From: Fidelibacterota bacterium UBA7303 | GTDB lineage: Bacteria; Fidelibacterota; Marinisomatia; Marinisomatales; UBA1611 | Length of the DNA stretch: 13,620 bases | Reading direction: 5' to 3' | NCBI GenBank assembly: GCA_002471805.1 | Contig: DKQR01000217.1 | Coordinates: 1 to 13,620, forward strand | In this document: piece by piece, positions 1-7,843 of the stretch | Numbering within the stretch: the stretch's first letter is position 1 | Layout: each line of letters opens with the position of its first letter | Notes under the pieces: generated by a model | Seen by the model: the letters and a program-made list of their open reading frames with translations, nothing else | Databases searched by the model: none | Told to the model about the DNA's origin: nothing | Position numbers and translations under genes: made by a program

Positions 1-1207
1 TTATTTTTAGTTTTTCTGCCTTTGCCTGCCATCCGGATTTTGCTGTAAAACGGATCGTATCAAAAAAATAATCATGGATCAATTCATAGCCGTATTTTTT
101 GAGAGAATTCGCAAGTTTACTCGTGATTTTGTTCACCCTTTGTGCAATCTGGGTGAGTCCTTTTGGTCCATGATAGACCGCATACATCCCGGACATGATA
201 GCCAATAGAACCTGGGCTGTGCAAATATTGGATGTGGCTTTTTCTCGACGGATATGCTGCTCTCGGGTCTGGAGCGCCATCCGAAGCGCAGGGTTTCCAT
301 GTACGTCTTGGGATACACCAATAATTCGTCCCGGGATTTTTCGTTTGAATTCTTCCGTAGCTGAAAAGAAAGCTGCATGGGGCCCGCCATAGCCCATGGG
401 AACGCCAAATCGCTGGGCATTGCCCACAGCAGCGTCAGCTCCCATTTCACCCGGCGGTTTTAGTATAGTGAGTGCCAGTAGATCTGTCGCCATGCAAAAA
501 TAGGATTTGTTTTCATGTGCCGTATGGCAAAGGGAAGAAAAATCCTGGATTGATCCTTCTGTGTCCGGATACTGGACCAAAATGCCAAAAACAGTATCAT
601 CGAAACTGAAAGTATCATGATTCACAATATCTAATTCAATTCCTAAAGGTTCAGACCGTGTTTTTAATATGTCAATGGTTTGTGGATGGCAGGTCCTTGA
701 GACCAGGAACCTGGTCCTGTTTTGATCCCGGGTTGCATTGAAAAACATGACCATAGCTTCAGCCGCTGCTGTGCCTTCATCCAGCAAGGATGCGTTGGCT
801 AATGGCAGCCCAGTAAGGTCAGACACCATGGTTTGAAAATTCAAGAGCGCTTCCAAACGCCCCTGGCTGATTTCTGACTGGTAGGGTGTGTATTGCGTAT
901 ACCATCCGGGGTTTTCTAAAATATTGCGTTTGATGACGCTTGGTACCACTGTGTTATAATATCCCAACCCAATATAAGAGTTAAAAATATCATTTTTATC
1001 GGCAAAACTCTTTAACCTGTTCAATACCTCGGTTTCATTTTCTGCGTCAGCGATTTTCAGAGGGTTTTTCAGTTTGATCTTATCCGGAACGATAGCATCG
1101 GAAAATTCATCCAGAGATTGGAAACCCAGTTTGGACAGCATGAATTCTAATTCATCGCTGCTAGGCCCGATGTGGCGGTCCTTGAATGATGAATATTGAT
1201 TTATCAT
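1..1207 (-). CDS. gcvP: Glycine dehydrogenase (decarboxylating), P-protein, N-terminal part
   Basis: P-protein of the glycine cleavage system: a PLP enzyme that decarboxylates glycine and passes the aminomethyl group to the lipoyl arm of GcvH. The frame starts at ATG 1207 and is open for 402 codons to the window edge; I checked the register at several points and saw no frameshift. Recognisable blocks are FKDRHIGPSSDEL near residue 8, ENPGWYTQYTPYQ, EISQGRLEALLNFQTMVSDL, SLLDEGTAAAEAM, AQRFGVPMGYGGPHAAFF and QTREQHIRREKATSNICTAQ, all matching GcvP of E. coli type. The RHIGP N-terminus is typical of the long single-chain form (about 950 aa) rather than the split gcvPA/gcvPB form, so the C-terminal half with the PLP lysine should lie to the left of this window. 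That is inference. It is transcribed divergently from the zinc-ribbon gene. I saw no glycine riboswitch in its upstream 240 bases. Confidence 0.96.
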   Translation of the reverse strand, partial: MINQYSSFKDRHIGPSSDELEFMLSKLGFQSLDEFSDAIVPDKIKLKNPLKIADAENETEVLNRLKSFADKNDIFNSYIGLGYYNTVVPSVIKRNILENPGWYTQYTPYQSEISQGRLEALLNFQTMVSDLTGLPLANASLLDEGTAAAEAMVMFFNATRDQNRTRFLVSRTCHPQTIDILKTRSEPLGIELDIVNHDTFSFDDTVFGILVQYPDTEGSIQDFSSLCHTAHENKSYFCMATDLLALTILKPPGEMGADAAVGNAQRFGVPMGYGGPHAAFFSATEEFKRKIPGRIIGVSQDVHGNPALRMALQTREQHIRREKATSNICTAQVLLAIMSGMYAVYHGPKGLTQIAQRVNKITSKLANSLKKYGYELIHDYFFDTIRFTAKSGWQAKAEKLKI

Positions 1208-1360
1208 AATAATTGAAAAAGAGAAAATGTTATGAACTGCAAGACCCAAGATTAATAAAATTCATTGATTCAAGGTATGGGGATTTTCATTCGAATTGCA
1301 GAATTATTTTGGTAAACTACTTGGCTGGAAATGGATAGATTAAAGCTAATTCATTCAAAA

Positions 1361-1460
1361 AAGGGTAATCCCCTGGGAAAAATTAAATTGTCCAGGCTTG
1401 ACAGCCATGTCTGGACATGAATAGAAATATAAGAGTGCACCCTTGCGGTGCATTTTTTTT
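1361..1460 (+). promoter_or_regulatory. Candidate structured leader/attenuator upstream of the zinc-ribbon gene
   Basis: Read on the plus strand, this part of the divergent intergenic region contains nested inverted repeats. TGTCCAG (1389-1395) pairs with CTGGACA (1411-1417), and an inner GGCT/AGCC can form within it. This is followed by the terminator-like hairpin listed separately. Competing pairings also exist: AAGGGT (1361-1366) is the exact reverse complement of ACCCTT (1439-1444), which overlaps the 5' arm and loop of the terminator, and CCTGG (1372-1376) can pair with CCAGG (1392-1396), which would disrupt the first hairpin. This fits a two-state leader RNA, but the pairings are short and could be chance. 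I recognise no known riboswitch class here. Confidence 0.4.
1434..1460 (+). terminator. Intrinsic terminator-like hairpin in the leader
   Basis: TGCACC (1436-1441), a 5-nt loop and GGTGCA (1447-1452) form a perfect 6-bp stem, extendable by an A-T and a G-U pair, followed by eight T's (1453-1460). No plus-strand gene lies upstream that it could end, so it would stop transcripts begun inside the 1208-1430 gap: either an attenuator of the downstream operon or the 3' end of a small RNA. The GTG at 1448 is inside the 3' arm. Confidence 0.6.
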
Positions 1461-1471
1461 ACGATGAGGAA

Positions 1472-2185
1472 ATGACTTTGATTCATAAACTGGTTGAATT
1501 ACAAACAATTGATACAAAACTTAAGGATATAAATGACCTGCTGGGAGATCTGCCTTCAAGAGTGAAAGAATTGGATCAGCAGGAAGATACAATTAAAGCC
1601 AATCTAGAAAAGGACCAGACCCGCTTAAAGGAATTGGAAGTAAAATTGCATAGAGCTGAGGTGCGCATTGCTGAAATCAATGATAAGATCAACAAGTATA
1701 AAGACCAGCTTTTTCTTGTGACGAACAATAAACAATACGATGCATTAATGCATGAAATTGATCATTTGAAAGAAGAACGTGTATCCAACGAATCAGAATC
1801 CTTATCATTCATGGAAGAAAAAGAAACATTGATTAATTCCATAAATGAAATGGCGGCAGAGTTGGAAATATTGACTCAAGATCTTTCGTCGAGGAGAGAA
1901 AAACTTGAGTCAGCGATTTCAGAATCTGCAGATGAGAAATCAAACTTAGAGCAAAACCGTGCTGAGAAAGTCAATCAAATAGATGCAAAGTTTATTTCTG
2001 AATATGACAGAGTACTTGCAGCTCGTGACGGCTTGGCCGTAGTGAACCTTTCAGGCGGTGCCTGTGGCGGCTGCGGCGCTTATATTCCAGCCCAGATTGT
2101 CACAGAAATCCGGGGAAATATCGTCATGCATCGCTGTGATGTCTGCGGTCGATTTCTTTATAGTGAAAATAATTCTGTAAATTAG
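1472..2185 (+). CDS. Coiled-coil protein with C4 zinc ribbon (HP0958/CdsZ-like)
   Basis: Length 237 aa from ATG 1472. The N-terminal three quarters is charged heptad-like coiled coil (about residues 10-175). It carries the NNKQYDAL motif that in this family marks the hairpin region after the first long helix. The C-terminus is a four-cysteine zinc ribbon, CGGC then CDVC, with Cys at residues 198, 201, 222 and 225. This is the architecture of HP0958/FlgZ of Helicobacter and CdsZ of Chlamydia (DUF164 plus zf-RING_7), proteins linked to RNA or protein binding; the exact role outside those species is unclear. The frame extends 8 codons upstream to GTG 1448, but that codon sits inside a terminator hairpin, and MTLIHKLVELQTID is the family-like N-terminus, so I chose ATG 1472. 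The GAGG just before it is too close to be a good ribosome site. The gene ends 15 nt before the RNase P RNA. Confidence 0.85.
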   Translation: MTLIHKLVELQTIDTKLKDINDLLGDLPSRVKELDQQEDTIKANLEKDQTRLKELEVKLHRAEVRIAEINDKINKYKDQLFLVTNNKQYDALMHEIDHLKEERVSNESESLSFMEEKETLINSINEMAAELEILTQDLSSRREKLESAISESADEKSNLEQNRAEKVNQIDAKFISEYDRVLAARDGLAVVNLSGGACGGCGAYIPAQIVTEIRGNIVMHRCDVCGRFLYSENNSVN

Positions 2186-2200
2186 ATTACTATTTAAATA

Positions 2201-2589
2201 ATTGAGTCGGTCGGATGGTTACTCTCGGACCGCATCAGCAGCCCGAGAGAGGAAAGTCCGGGCACCGCAGAAAAGGATGCCCCATAGCGTGGGGAGTTCC
2301 GCCTGAGCGGAATATGGAAAGTGCAGCAGAAAATAAACCGCCGCAAAATTATTTCGCGGTAAGGGTGAAAGGGTGGTGTAAGAGACCACCAGTCCCCGAT
2401 GAGAACCGGGAAGCTTGTAAACCCCATCCGGTGCAAGACCGAATAGGCTTCGAGACGTGTTTCGCGTCAACTAAGGAGCGGGTAGGTTGCTTGACCCAGG
2501 CGGAAACGTTTGGGCTAGATAAATGACCATCCTTTTGGTGTTGAAATATCAAGCCAAAGGACAGAACTCGGCTTATAGACCGACTCAAT
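2201..2589 (+). ncRNA. rnpB: RNase P RNA, bacterial class A
   Basis: Catalytic RNA of RNase P, which matures tRNA 5' ends. The ends are defined by a perfect 12-bp P1 helix, ATTGAGTCGGTC (2201-2212) with GACCGACTCAAT (2578-2589); the mature ends probably lie a few bases inside. P2 is GGATGGT (2213-2219) with ACCATCC (2526-2532), and P3 is CTCTCGG (2222-2228) with CCGAGAG (2243-2249). Conserved blocks are GGAAAGTCCGGGC (2251-2263), GGAAAGTGCAGCAGAAAATA (2316-2335), AAGGGTGAAAGGGTGG (2361-2376), GTGCAAGACCGAATAGG (2431-2447), GGTAGGTTGCTTGA (2481-2494) and ACAGAACTCGGCTTATAG (2561-2578). In P4, CTCGG (2567-2571) replaces the usual CCCGG, leaving a G-U pair with CCGGG (2258-2262). A hairpin at 2533-2559 looks like the optional P19. 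Open frames crossing this region are not genes. Only 15 nt separate it from the coding genes on either side. Confidence 0.97.
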
Positions 2590-2604
2590 AATTTTCCTTT
2601 TATT

Positions 2605-4326
2605 ATGCGCTGGATATTCCCAAGCCCCGACCCTGAAATAATGATTGAACTCATGGAAAAATACCAGATTCCTGAAGTCATTGCACAACTCATGACTGCT
2701 CGCGGCCTGTATGAAACCAACAAGGTAAAAACATTCTTTTCGCCGGATATTTCTCAATTACACGATCCATTTTTAATGAAACATTTAGGCAGAGCAACTG
2801 ACAGGGTTATAAAAAACATAAAATCCAAATCCCCAATCTTCGTTTTTGGCGATTATGATGTAGATGGCACCACTGGAGCCTCACTACTATATGCGGGCCT
2901 CTCCACATTGGGTGCCAATGTAAGAACTTACATCCCGAATCGAGAAAAAGAAGGCTACGGTTTATCTGAATTGGGGATTGATAAAGCGTGGAAATTGGGC
3001 GCTGATCTTTTTATAACCTGCGATTGTGGGATCAATGCAATAAATCGTGTTAATTATGCAAATGAAAAAAGTATGGATGTCATCATTACCGACCATCACA
3101 TTCCAGGCGATATTCTCCCGGATGCTTTTGCGATTCTCAATCCCAAACAGAATGATTGCAGGTATCCGTTCAAAGAATTATGCGGTGCCGGCGTTGCCTT
3201 AAAGCTTCTTTCAGGAATTGTTGAAAAATTGGGGTTATCATTTGATCTCATTACCGATTTCATGGACTTGGCCGCTTTGGGGACTTCTGCCGATCTCGTA
3301 TCCATGACAGATGAGAACAGAGTGATCGTTCACTACGGATTACAGACATTGCGGTCTACCCGCAGACCGGGGCTACGTGAATTGTTAAAGATTGCAAACC
3401 TGGACCTGGATAGAGATTTAAGTGTCACCCAGATGGTGTTTCACATTGCGCCAAGAATTAATGCTGCCGGAAGATTGGGTGATGCCAACAGAGTGGTAGA
3501 ACTTTTTACCACTCTGGATAAAATAAGAGCAAAGACACTTGCTAAAGAATTGGATCAGGAGAATAAAATGAGGCAAACCATTCAACAGTCTGTGGTGGAT
3601 GAGGCCCTTTTTATGGTGAATGCGGAAGTTGATCTAAACCGGGACAAAGCGATCGTTTTAGGGTCACAAGGGTGGCATCAAGGTGTGGTGGGTATCGTAG
3701 CATCAAAAATCAAAGAGGAATTCAATCGGCCTGCCATTATTATTTCATTTGATGAAGAAGGCCATGGGAAAGGATCGGCACGAAGTGTGAAAGGCCTGGA
3801 TTTATATAAAGCCCTGAATGCCACTGCAAAATATTTAGATAATTACGGAGGGCATGCTATGGCAGCGGGACTCACAATACAGGAGTCCCAGCTGGCTGAA
3901 TTTCGAGAATCATTTTTGGCTTATGCCAATATAATATTTCAGGAAAATAATTTGGAACCTACCCTTTACCTTGATGGAGTGATCAAACTGTCGGATATCA
4001 ACAAGAAATTCATGGATTTCTTAAAAAAAATGGGTCCCTATGGTCCCGGAAATATGAGACCCAAATTTGCTGTCAGAAATGTACAGATATCGGGGAATCC
4101 GCGGATCATTGGCAACGGAAACCATCTGCGGTTTCAGGTAAAACAAAACCAGATTGCCATTCAGGTAATTGGATTTAATATGGCTCATCATTACCAGGAT
4201 TTGATCAAGGATAAACCCATTGATCTTGCCTGTGTTTTAGAAATCAATCGCTGGAAAGGACAGGAGACCATGCAGCTGAACGCCAGGGACATTCGGCTCT
4301 CACATTCTGAATCCGATCAATTGTAA
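2605..4326 (+). CDS. recJ: Single-stranded-DNA-specific 5'-3' exonuclease RecJ
   Basis: DHH-family nuclease that degrades single-stranded DNA 5' to 3' in RecF-pathway recombination and mismatch/base-excision repair. At 573 aa it is close to E. coli RecJ (577). The DHH domain shows DYDVDG (residues 83-88), DCGIN (140-144) and TDHH (162-165), the Asp/His set that binds the two catalytic metals, followed by PRINAAGRLG (283-292). The DHHA1 part has GWHQGVVGIVASKI (356-369), GSARS (390-394) and GGHAMAAG (415-422). The last 140 residues fit the C-terminal OB-like domain. The ATG at 2605 lies 15 nt past the RNase P P1 helix and has no evident Shine-Dalgarno sequence; RWIFPSPDP right after it resembles family N-termini. 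It is probably cotranscribed with rnpB. The next gene starts 39 nt downstream. Confidence 0.97.
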   Translation: MRWIFPSPDPEIMIELMEKYQIPEVIAQLMTARGLYETNKVKTFFSPDISQLHDPFLMKHLGRATDRVIKNIKSKSPIFVFGDYDVDGTTGASLLYAGLSTLGANVRTYIPNREKEGYGLSELGIDKAWKLGADLFITCDCGINAINRVNYANEKSMDVIITDHHIPGDILPDAFAILNPKQNDCRYPFKELCGAGVALKLLSGIVEKLGLSFDLITDFMDLAALGTSADLVSMTDENRVIVHYGLQTLRSTRRPGLRELLKIANLDLDRDLSVTQMVFHIAPRINAAGRLGDANRVVELFTTLDKIRAKTLAKELDQENKMRQTIQQSVVDEALFMVNAEVDLNRDKAIVLGSQGWHQGVVGIVASKIKEEFNRPAIIISFDEEGHGKGSARSVKGLDLYKALNATAKYLDNYGGHAMAAGLTIQESQLAEFRESFLAYANIIFQENNLEPTLYLDGVIKLSDINKKFMDFLKKMGPYGPGNMRPKFAVRNVQISGNPRIIGNGNHLRFQVKQNQIAIQVIGFNMAHHYQDLIKDKPIDLACVLEINRWKGQETMQLNARDIRLSHSESDQL

Positions 4327-4365
4327 ATTCAATATCAATTGCGACCTAAAAGGGCAGTAGAATAA

Positions 4366-5529
4366 ATGGACGATCTGTTTTTTAATCAAGACCATATAAT
4401 GATTCAAGATATGGTGCGTGAGTTTGCGGAGTCAGAAATCATGCCCATAGCCAGGGAACTGGATGAAGAAGAAAAATTCCCCACTGAATTGGTTAAACAA
4501 ATGGGTGAACTGGGTCTCATGGGCATCAATGTTCCGGAAAAATACGGCGGATCCGGCTTGGATATGGTTGCCTATGCGACAGCGGTAATGGGGCTCGCCC
4601 GTGCCGACGCTTCAGTTGCCATCACCATGGCGGCCCACACGTCACTGGGAACACTGCCCATTTTGCTCCATGGTTCTGATGAACAGAAAAAAACCTATTT
4701 GCCAAAACTGGCCAGCGGCGAGGTCATTGGTGCTTTTGGACTTACAGAACCAGAAGCTGGCAGTGATGCCGGCTCGACCAAAACAATGGCAGTGAAAAAA
4801 GGCGATGACTATATTGTTAATGGTGGGAAAATATTTATTACCAATGCAGGTAAGGCCGGTTTACTCTCCTTCACATCTCAGATTAAGCATGAGGACAAAT
4901 TACTGGGTATTGGCGCCTTTGTAATTCCTACGGCCACGGCAGGCCTGGAAATTGGACCGAAGGAAAAGAAAATGGGCTGGCGGGCGAGCGATACTCGACA
5001 GCTGTTTTTTCATAATATGAAAATACCATCCTCGGCCATGCTGGGTGACCCAACCGATGGTTTTCGTACGTTTTTAAAAACGCTGACATCCGGCAGGATT
5101 TCCGTTGGGGCACTAGCTGTAGGCACAGCCCAGGGTGCCTATGAACGGGCCCTGCAGTATTCAACCGAACGTGAAGCATTTGGTAGACCGATCAATAATT
5201 TCCAATCCGTAAGTTTCAAATTAGCAGATATGGCAACAGATATTGAAGCCTCAAAATTACTGATCTATCATGCAGCATGGATGAAAGACCAGAATAAAGA
5301 CATTGTGAAAGAAGCTGCCATGGCCAAATTGTTTGCCAGTGAAACAGCCATGCGGGTAGCTACGGATGCAATCCAGATACACGGCGGTTATGGTTATGTA
5401 AAAGAATATGATGTTGAACGTTACTTCCGGGATGCCAAAATACTGGAAATTGGGGAAGGGACAAGTGAAATCCAGAGATTGATCATTTCTCGCGAAATAC
5501 TTAAAGAATTACAGCATAATGCCCTCTGA
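4366..5529 (+). CDS. Acyl-CoA dehydrogenase (short/medium-chain type)
   Basis: FAD enzyme making the alpha-beta double bond of acyl-CoA in beta-oxidation, with electrons passed to electron-transferring flavoprotein. At 387 aa it has normal family length. The signature FGLTEPEAGSDAGS spans residues 124-137, the conserved IQIHGGYGY and RYFRDAKI blocks are near the C-terminus, and GEGTSEIQR holds the expected catalytic base, Glu364, at the place of Glu376 of human MCAD. Overall it is most like short-chain/butyryl-CoA dehydrogenases, but substrate length cannot be read from the sequence, and branched-chain or glutaryl-type substrates remain possible. No etfAB or other beta-oxidation gene is visible nearby. 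Its last 11 nt overlap the start of the PgpH-like gene, suggesting translational coupling with a protein of unrelated role. Confidence 0.95.
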   Translation: MDDLFFNQDHIMIQDMVREFAESEIMPIARELDEEEKFPTELVKQMGELGLMGINVPEKYGGSGLDMVAYATAVMGLARADASVAITMAAHTSLGTLPILLHGSDEQKKTYLPKLASGEVIGAFGLTEPEAGSDAGSTKTMAVKKGDDYIVNGGKIFITNAGKAGLLSFTSQIKHEDKLLGIGAFVIPTATAGLEIGPKEKKMGWRASDTRQLFFHNMKIPSSAMLGDPTDGFRTFLKTLTSGRISVGALAVGTAQGAYERALQYSTEREAFGRPINNFQSVSFKLADMATDIEASKLLIYHAAWMKDQNKDIVKEAAMAKLFASETAMRVATDAIQIHGGYGYVKEYDVERYFRDAKILEIGEGTSEIQRLIISREILKELQHNAL

Positions 5530-7843
5530 AAATAGAGAAACCACATCTCTTAATCGATTTCTCCAGTTTTATATCTACTGGCCTCAATATGTTATAATCC
5601 TAAGTCTTATTTTAATTATTGCTTTTCTTTTTCCACGGGGGAAAACGCTTAGGTATTCCTTCCAGTTAAATGATATTGCCCGGGAACCTATTATTGCACC
5701 TTTTACATTCTCAATACTGAAAACGCAGGACCAGTTAAATTCTGATTTAGATGAGCAGTTGAAATCCGTGCCTTTTGTTTTTAACCGCCAAGATAAAATT
5801 GTTACGGACCAGTCCCAAAAAATATCTGAATTTTTTTCCATGGTAAATGAAATCCGCTTTGCTAACTGGAGATTCAATGAATCTAAACGTCTTGTTTACG
5901 AACGCCGGTATCATAAACAATATGAAAAAGCCAGGTCGGAGTTTATTTCAGACAGTGCGAACCTAACCATTCTGACCAGTGAGTTTCACAAATTATATTC
6001 TTTTGCAGAGACCAAAGAAAATTGGCGAACCTATTCCACTCCTGATCAAGACCCTCGAAATATGAAAGACCTGAGAGTAGACCAGGATAAAATCATTCGT
6101 ATTTGCCGCAACAGATGGTCAGAGGGGATTTATGATATCACCTACGAAGATATATTAAGCAATGAGGTAACAATTAATCAGGGTGAAGTCCCTGAGATGG
6201 CCTCACCAAAGGATTTTAACAATTTAGAAACAGCCTGGACATCCGCAAGGAAAGAACTGCTGGGGCTGTATACAGAACAGGATATTTTCAAAGACCTGGG
6301 TTATGATCTTATTGTCAGGTTTATGAAACCCAATTTGATATACGACCGTGAATTAACGGAAAAACGCCAGCAGGAAAGTTTAAACAATGTGCCCAGAAGT
6401 CAGGGCGTTATCTTGCAGAATGAAATGATTGTTGATGCCAATACGAGAATTACCGAAGATATTTTGCAAAAATTAAATTCTCTTTCAACCGCAGTTGTCA
6501 AACAGGGACCTGAGTCAGGATGGCGCAAGACATTTTTCACTTTTACCGGGAAATTCATCCTGCTGTCCATAATTGTATCTATGTTTTTCGCCTATTTGAT
6601 TGTTTATCGTATTCAAACATTCAAGGATTGGAAAATGGTGCTGCTCATTACTATTGTATTTTTACTGCAAATAGGCCTTGCCTACATTTTTGTTATTCGC
6701 TTTGAATGGTCTGAATATTTGGTCCCGGTCACTGTAGGCGCCATGACACTGACCATTTTATTTGATGCCAGAATTGGATTTATGGCTACCATATCTGTGG
6801 TCATTGCCATGGGGTTAATGATGGGTCAGAATATAGACTTTGTAATTGTATCATTGTTCACTGCTACAATTGCGGTCTATAATATTCGTGAACTTCGTAA
6901 TCGCAGTCAGCTCTTTATTACCATGTTTGCCCTCATGGGCGCAAGCATTTTAGTGGTTGCTGGAATAGGATTGTTCAAAGAGCATGGCTGGGCGTCCATG
7001 GTAGTGGATATCCAATCGTTAATGATAAACAGTTTGCTGGCTCCAATTGTGACCTATGGGTTAATTGGTTTGTTTGAAATTGGATTCGAAGTGACCACAG
7101 ACCTGACATTAATGGAATTACTGGATTATGACCATCCTTTGTTAAAAAAGGCACAGCAGGAGACCAATGGTACTTTTAACCACAGTATTGTTGTCGGCAA
7201 TCTGGCGGAATCATGTGCTGGTGCCATTGGTGCCCATTCTTTGTTGTGCCGAGTGGGTGCCTATTACCACGACATTGGAAAAATGGTAAAACCGGAGTAT
7301 TTTATTGAAAATCAGTATACGGGAAAAAATCAGCACGATAACCTGACACCCACCATGAGCGCCAGAATCATCCGCAATCATGTAAAAGAGGGGTTAGCCT
7401 TGGCTGATGAATATAGCCTGCCCAAAATCGTTTCAGATTTTATTCCCATGCACCATGGTACAACCCGTGTGGAATATTTTTATAGAATGGCTATGAGAAA
7501 AGCAGAGCAGGATGGCAGCAAGGTGGATGAAACTCAATTCCAATATCCGGGTCCTAAACCCAACACCAGGGAAACAGGAATCCTGATGATCTGCGAAGCC
7601 GTGGAAGCAGCAGTCCGGTCTATCAAAAATCCGGATATTATAAAAATAGAATCTATGATAAATAAAATTGTTAAAAACCGGATTGAAGATGGTCAGCTGG
7701 ACGACTGTCCCCTGACATTGGATGAATTGGATAAAATAGTCGGCACTGTTGACGGCAATACAGGGATGCTTCCTGTTCTGCGAGGAATTTATCATATTCG
7801 CATCGAATATCCTGATGATCCAAAGAATCCTGCCCCGGTATGA
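5519..7843 (+). CDS. pgpH: 7TM-HD family phosphodiesterase, PgpH-like (cyclic-di-AMP hydrolase)
   Basis: Predicted integral membrane HD phosphodiesterase, 774 aa. Order: one membrane segment near residues 22-38, a large extracytoplasmic domain (about 45-335, 7TMR-HDED type), a block of about six or seven hydrophobic helices (about 345-530, 7TM-7TMR_HD), then a cytoplasmic HD domain. Visible metal ligands are His555 (NHS), His584-Asp585 (YYHDIGK), His621 (NHVKEG) and His645-His646 (MHHGTT); spacings between them match what I recall for Listeria PgpH, which hydrolyses c-di-AMP to pApA. The usual closing Asp (as in ADSVEAA) is Glu693 here (CEAVEAAVRS). ATG 5519 overlaps the acyl-CoA dehydrogenase by 11 nt, and the stop overlaps ybeY in ATGA. 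A pgpH-ybeY pair is also common in Firmicutes. The c-di-AMP substrate is inferred from family; no cyclase gene is in the window. Confidence 0.9.
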   Translation: MPSENRETTSLNRFLQFYIYWPQYVIILSLILIIAFLFPRGKTLRYSFQLNDIAREPIIAPFTFSILKTQDQLNSDLDEQLKSVPFVFNRQDKIVTDQSQKISEFFSMVNEIRFANWRFNESKRLVYERRYHKQYEKARSEFISDSANLTILTSEFHKLYSFAETKENWRTYSTPDQDPRNMKDLRVDQDKIIRICRNRWSEGIYDITYEDILSNEVTINQGEVPEMASPKDFNNLETAWTSARKELLGLYTEQDIFKDLGYDLIVRFMKPNLIYDRELTEKRQQESLNNVPRSQGVILQNEMIVDANTRITEDILQKLNSLSTAVVKQGPESGWRKTFFTFTGKFILLSIIVSMFFAYLIVYRIQTFKDWKMVLLITIVFLLQIGLAYIFVIRFEWSEYLVPVTVGAMTLTILFDARIGFMATISVVIAMGLMMGQNIDFVIVSLFTATIAVYNIRELRNRSQLFITMFALMGASILVVAGIGLFKEHGWASMVVDIQSLMINSLLAPIVTYGLIGLFEIGFEVTTDLTLMELLDYDHPLLKKAQQETNGTFNHSIVVGNLAESCAGAIGAHSLLCRVGAYYHDIGKMVKPEYFIENQYTGKNQHDNLTPTMSARIIRNHVKEGLALADEYSLPKIVSDFIPMHHGTTRVEYFYRMAMRKAEQDGSKVDETQFQYPGPKPNTRETGILMICEAVEAAVRSIKNPDIIKIESMINKIVKNRIEDGQLDDCPLTLDELDKIVGTVDGNTGMLPVLRGIYHIRIEYPDDPKNPAPV

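Noticed and set aside
133..450. Minus-strand 105-aa frame and plus-strand 65-aa frame within 133-450
   Set aside because: Both are in other frames of the gcvP coding sequence, which is strongly supported by similarity along its whole length.
1208..1447. Glycine riboswitch in front of gcvP on the minus strand
   Set aside because: I read the minus strand of the whole gap and found none of the conserved glycine-aptamer blocks or tandem arrangement.
1448..1471. GTG 1448 as start of the zinc-ribbon protein
   Set aside because: The codon is inside the 3' arm and T-tract of a terminator hairpin, and the extra eight residues do not look like the family; ATG 1472 gives a normal N-terminus.
2194..2757. 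Several open frames on both strands across 2194-2757
   Set aside because: They lie over the RNase P RNA, whose conserved blocks and P1-P4 pairing explain the sequence; none has a plausible protein.
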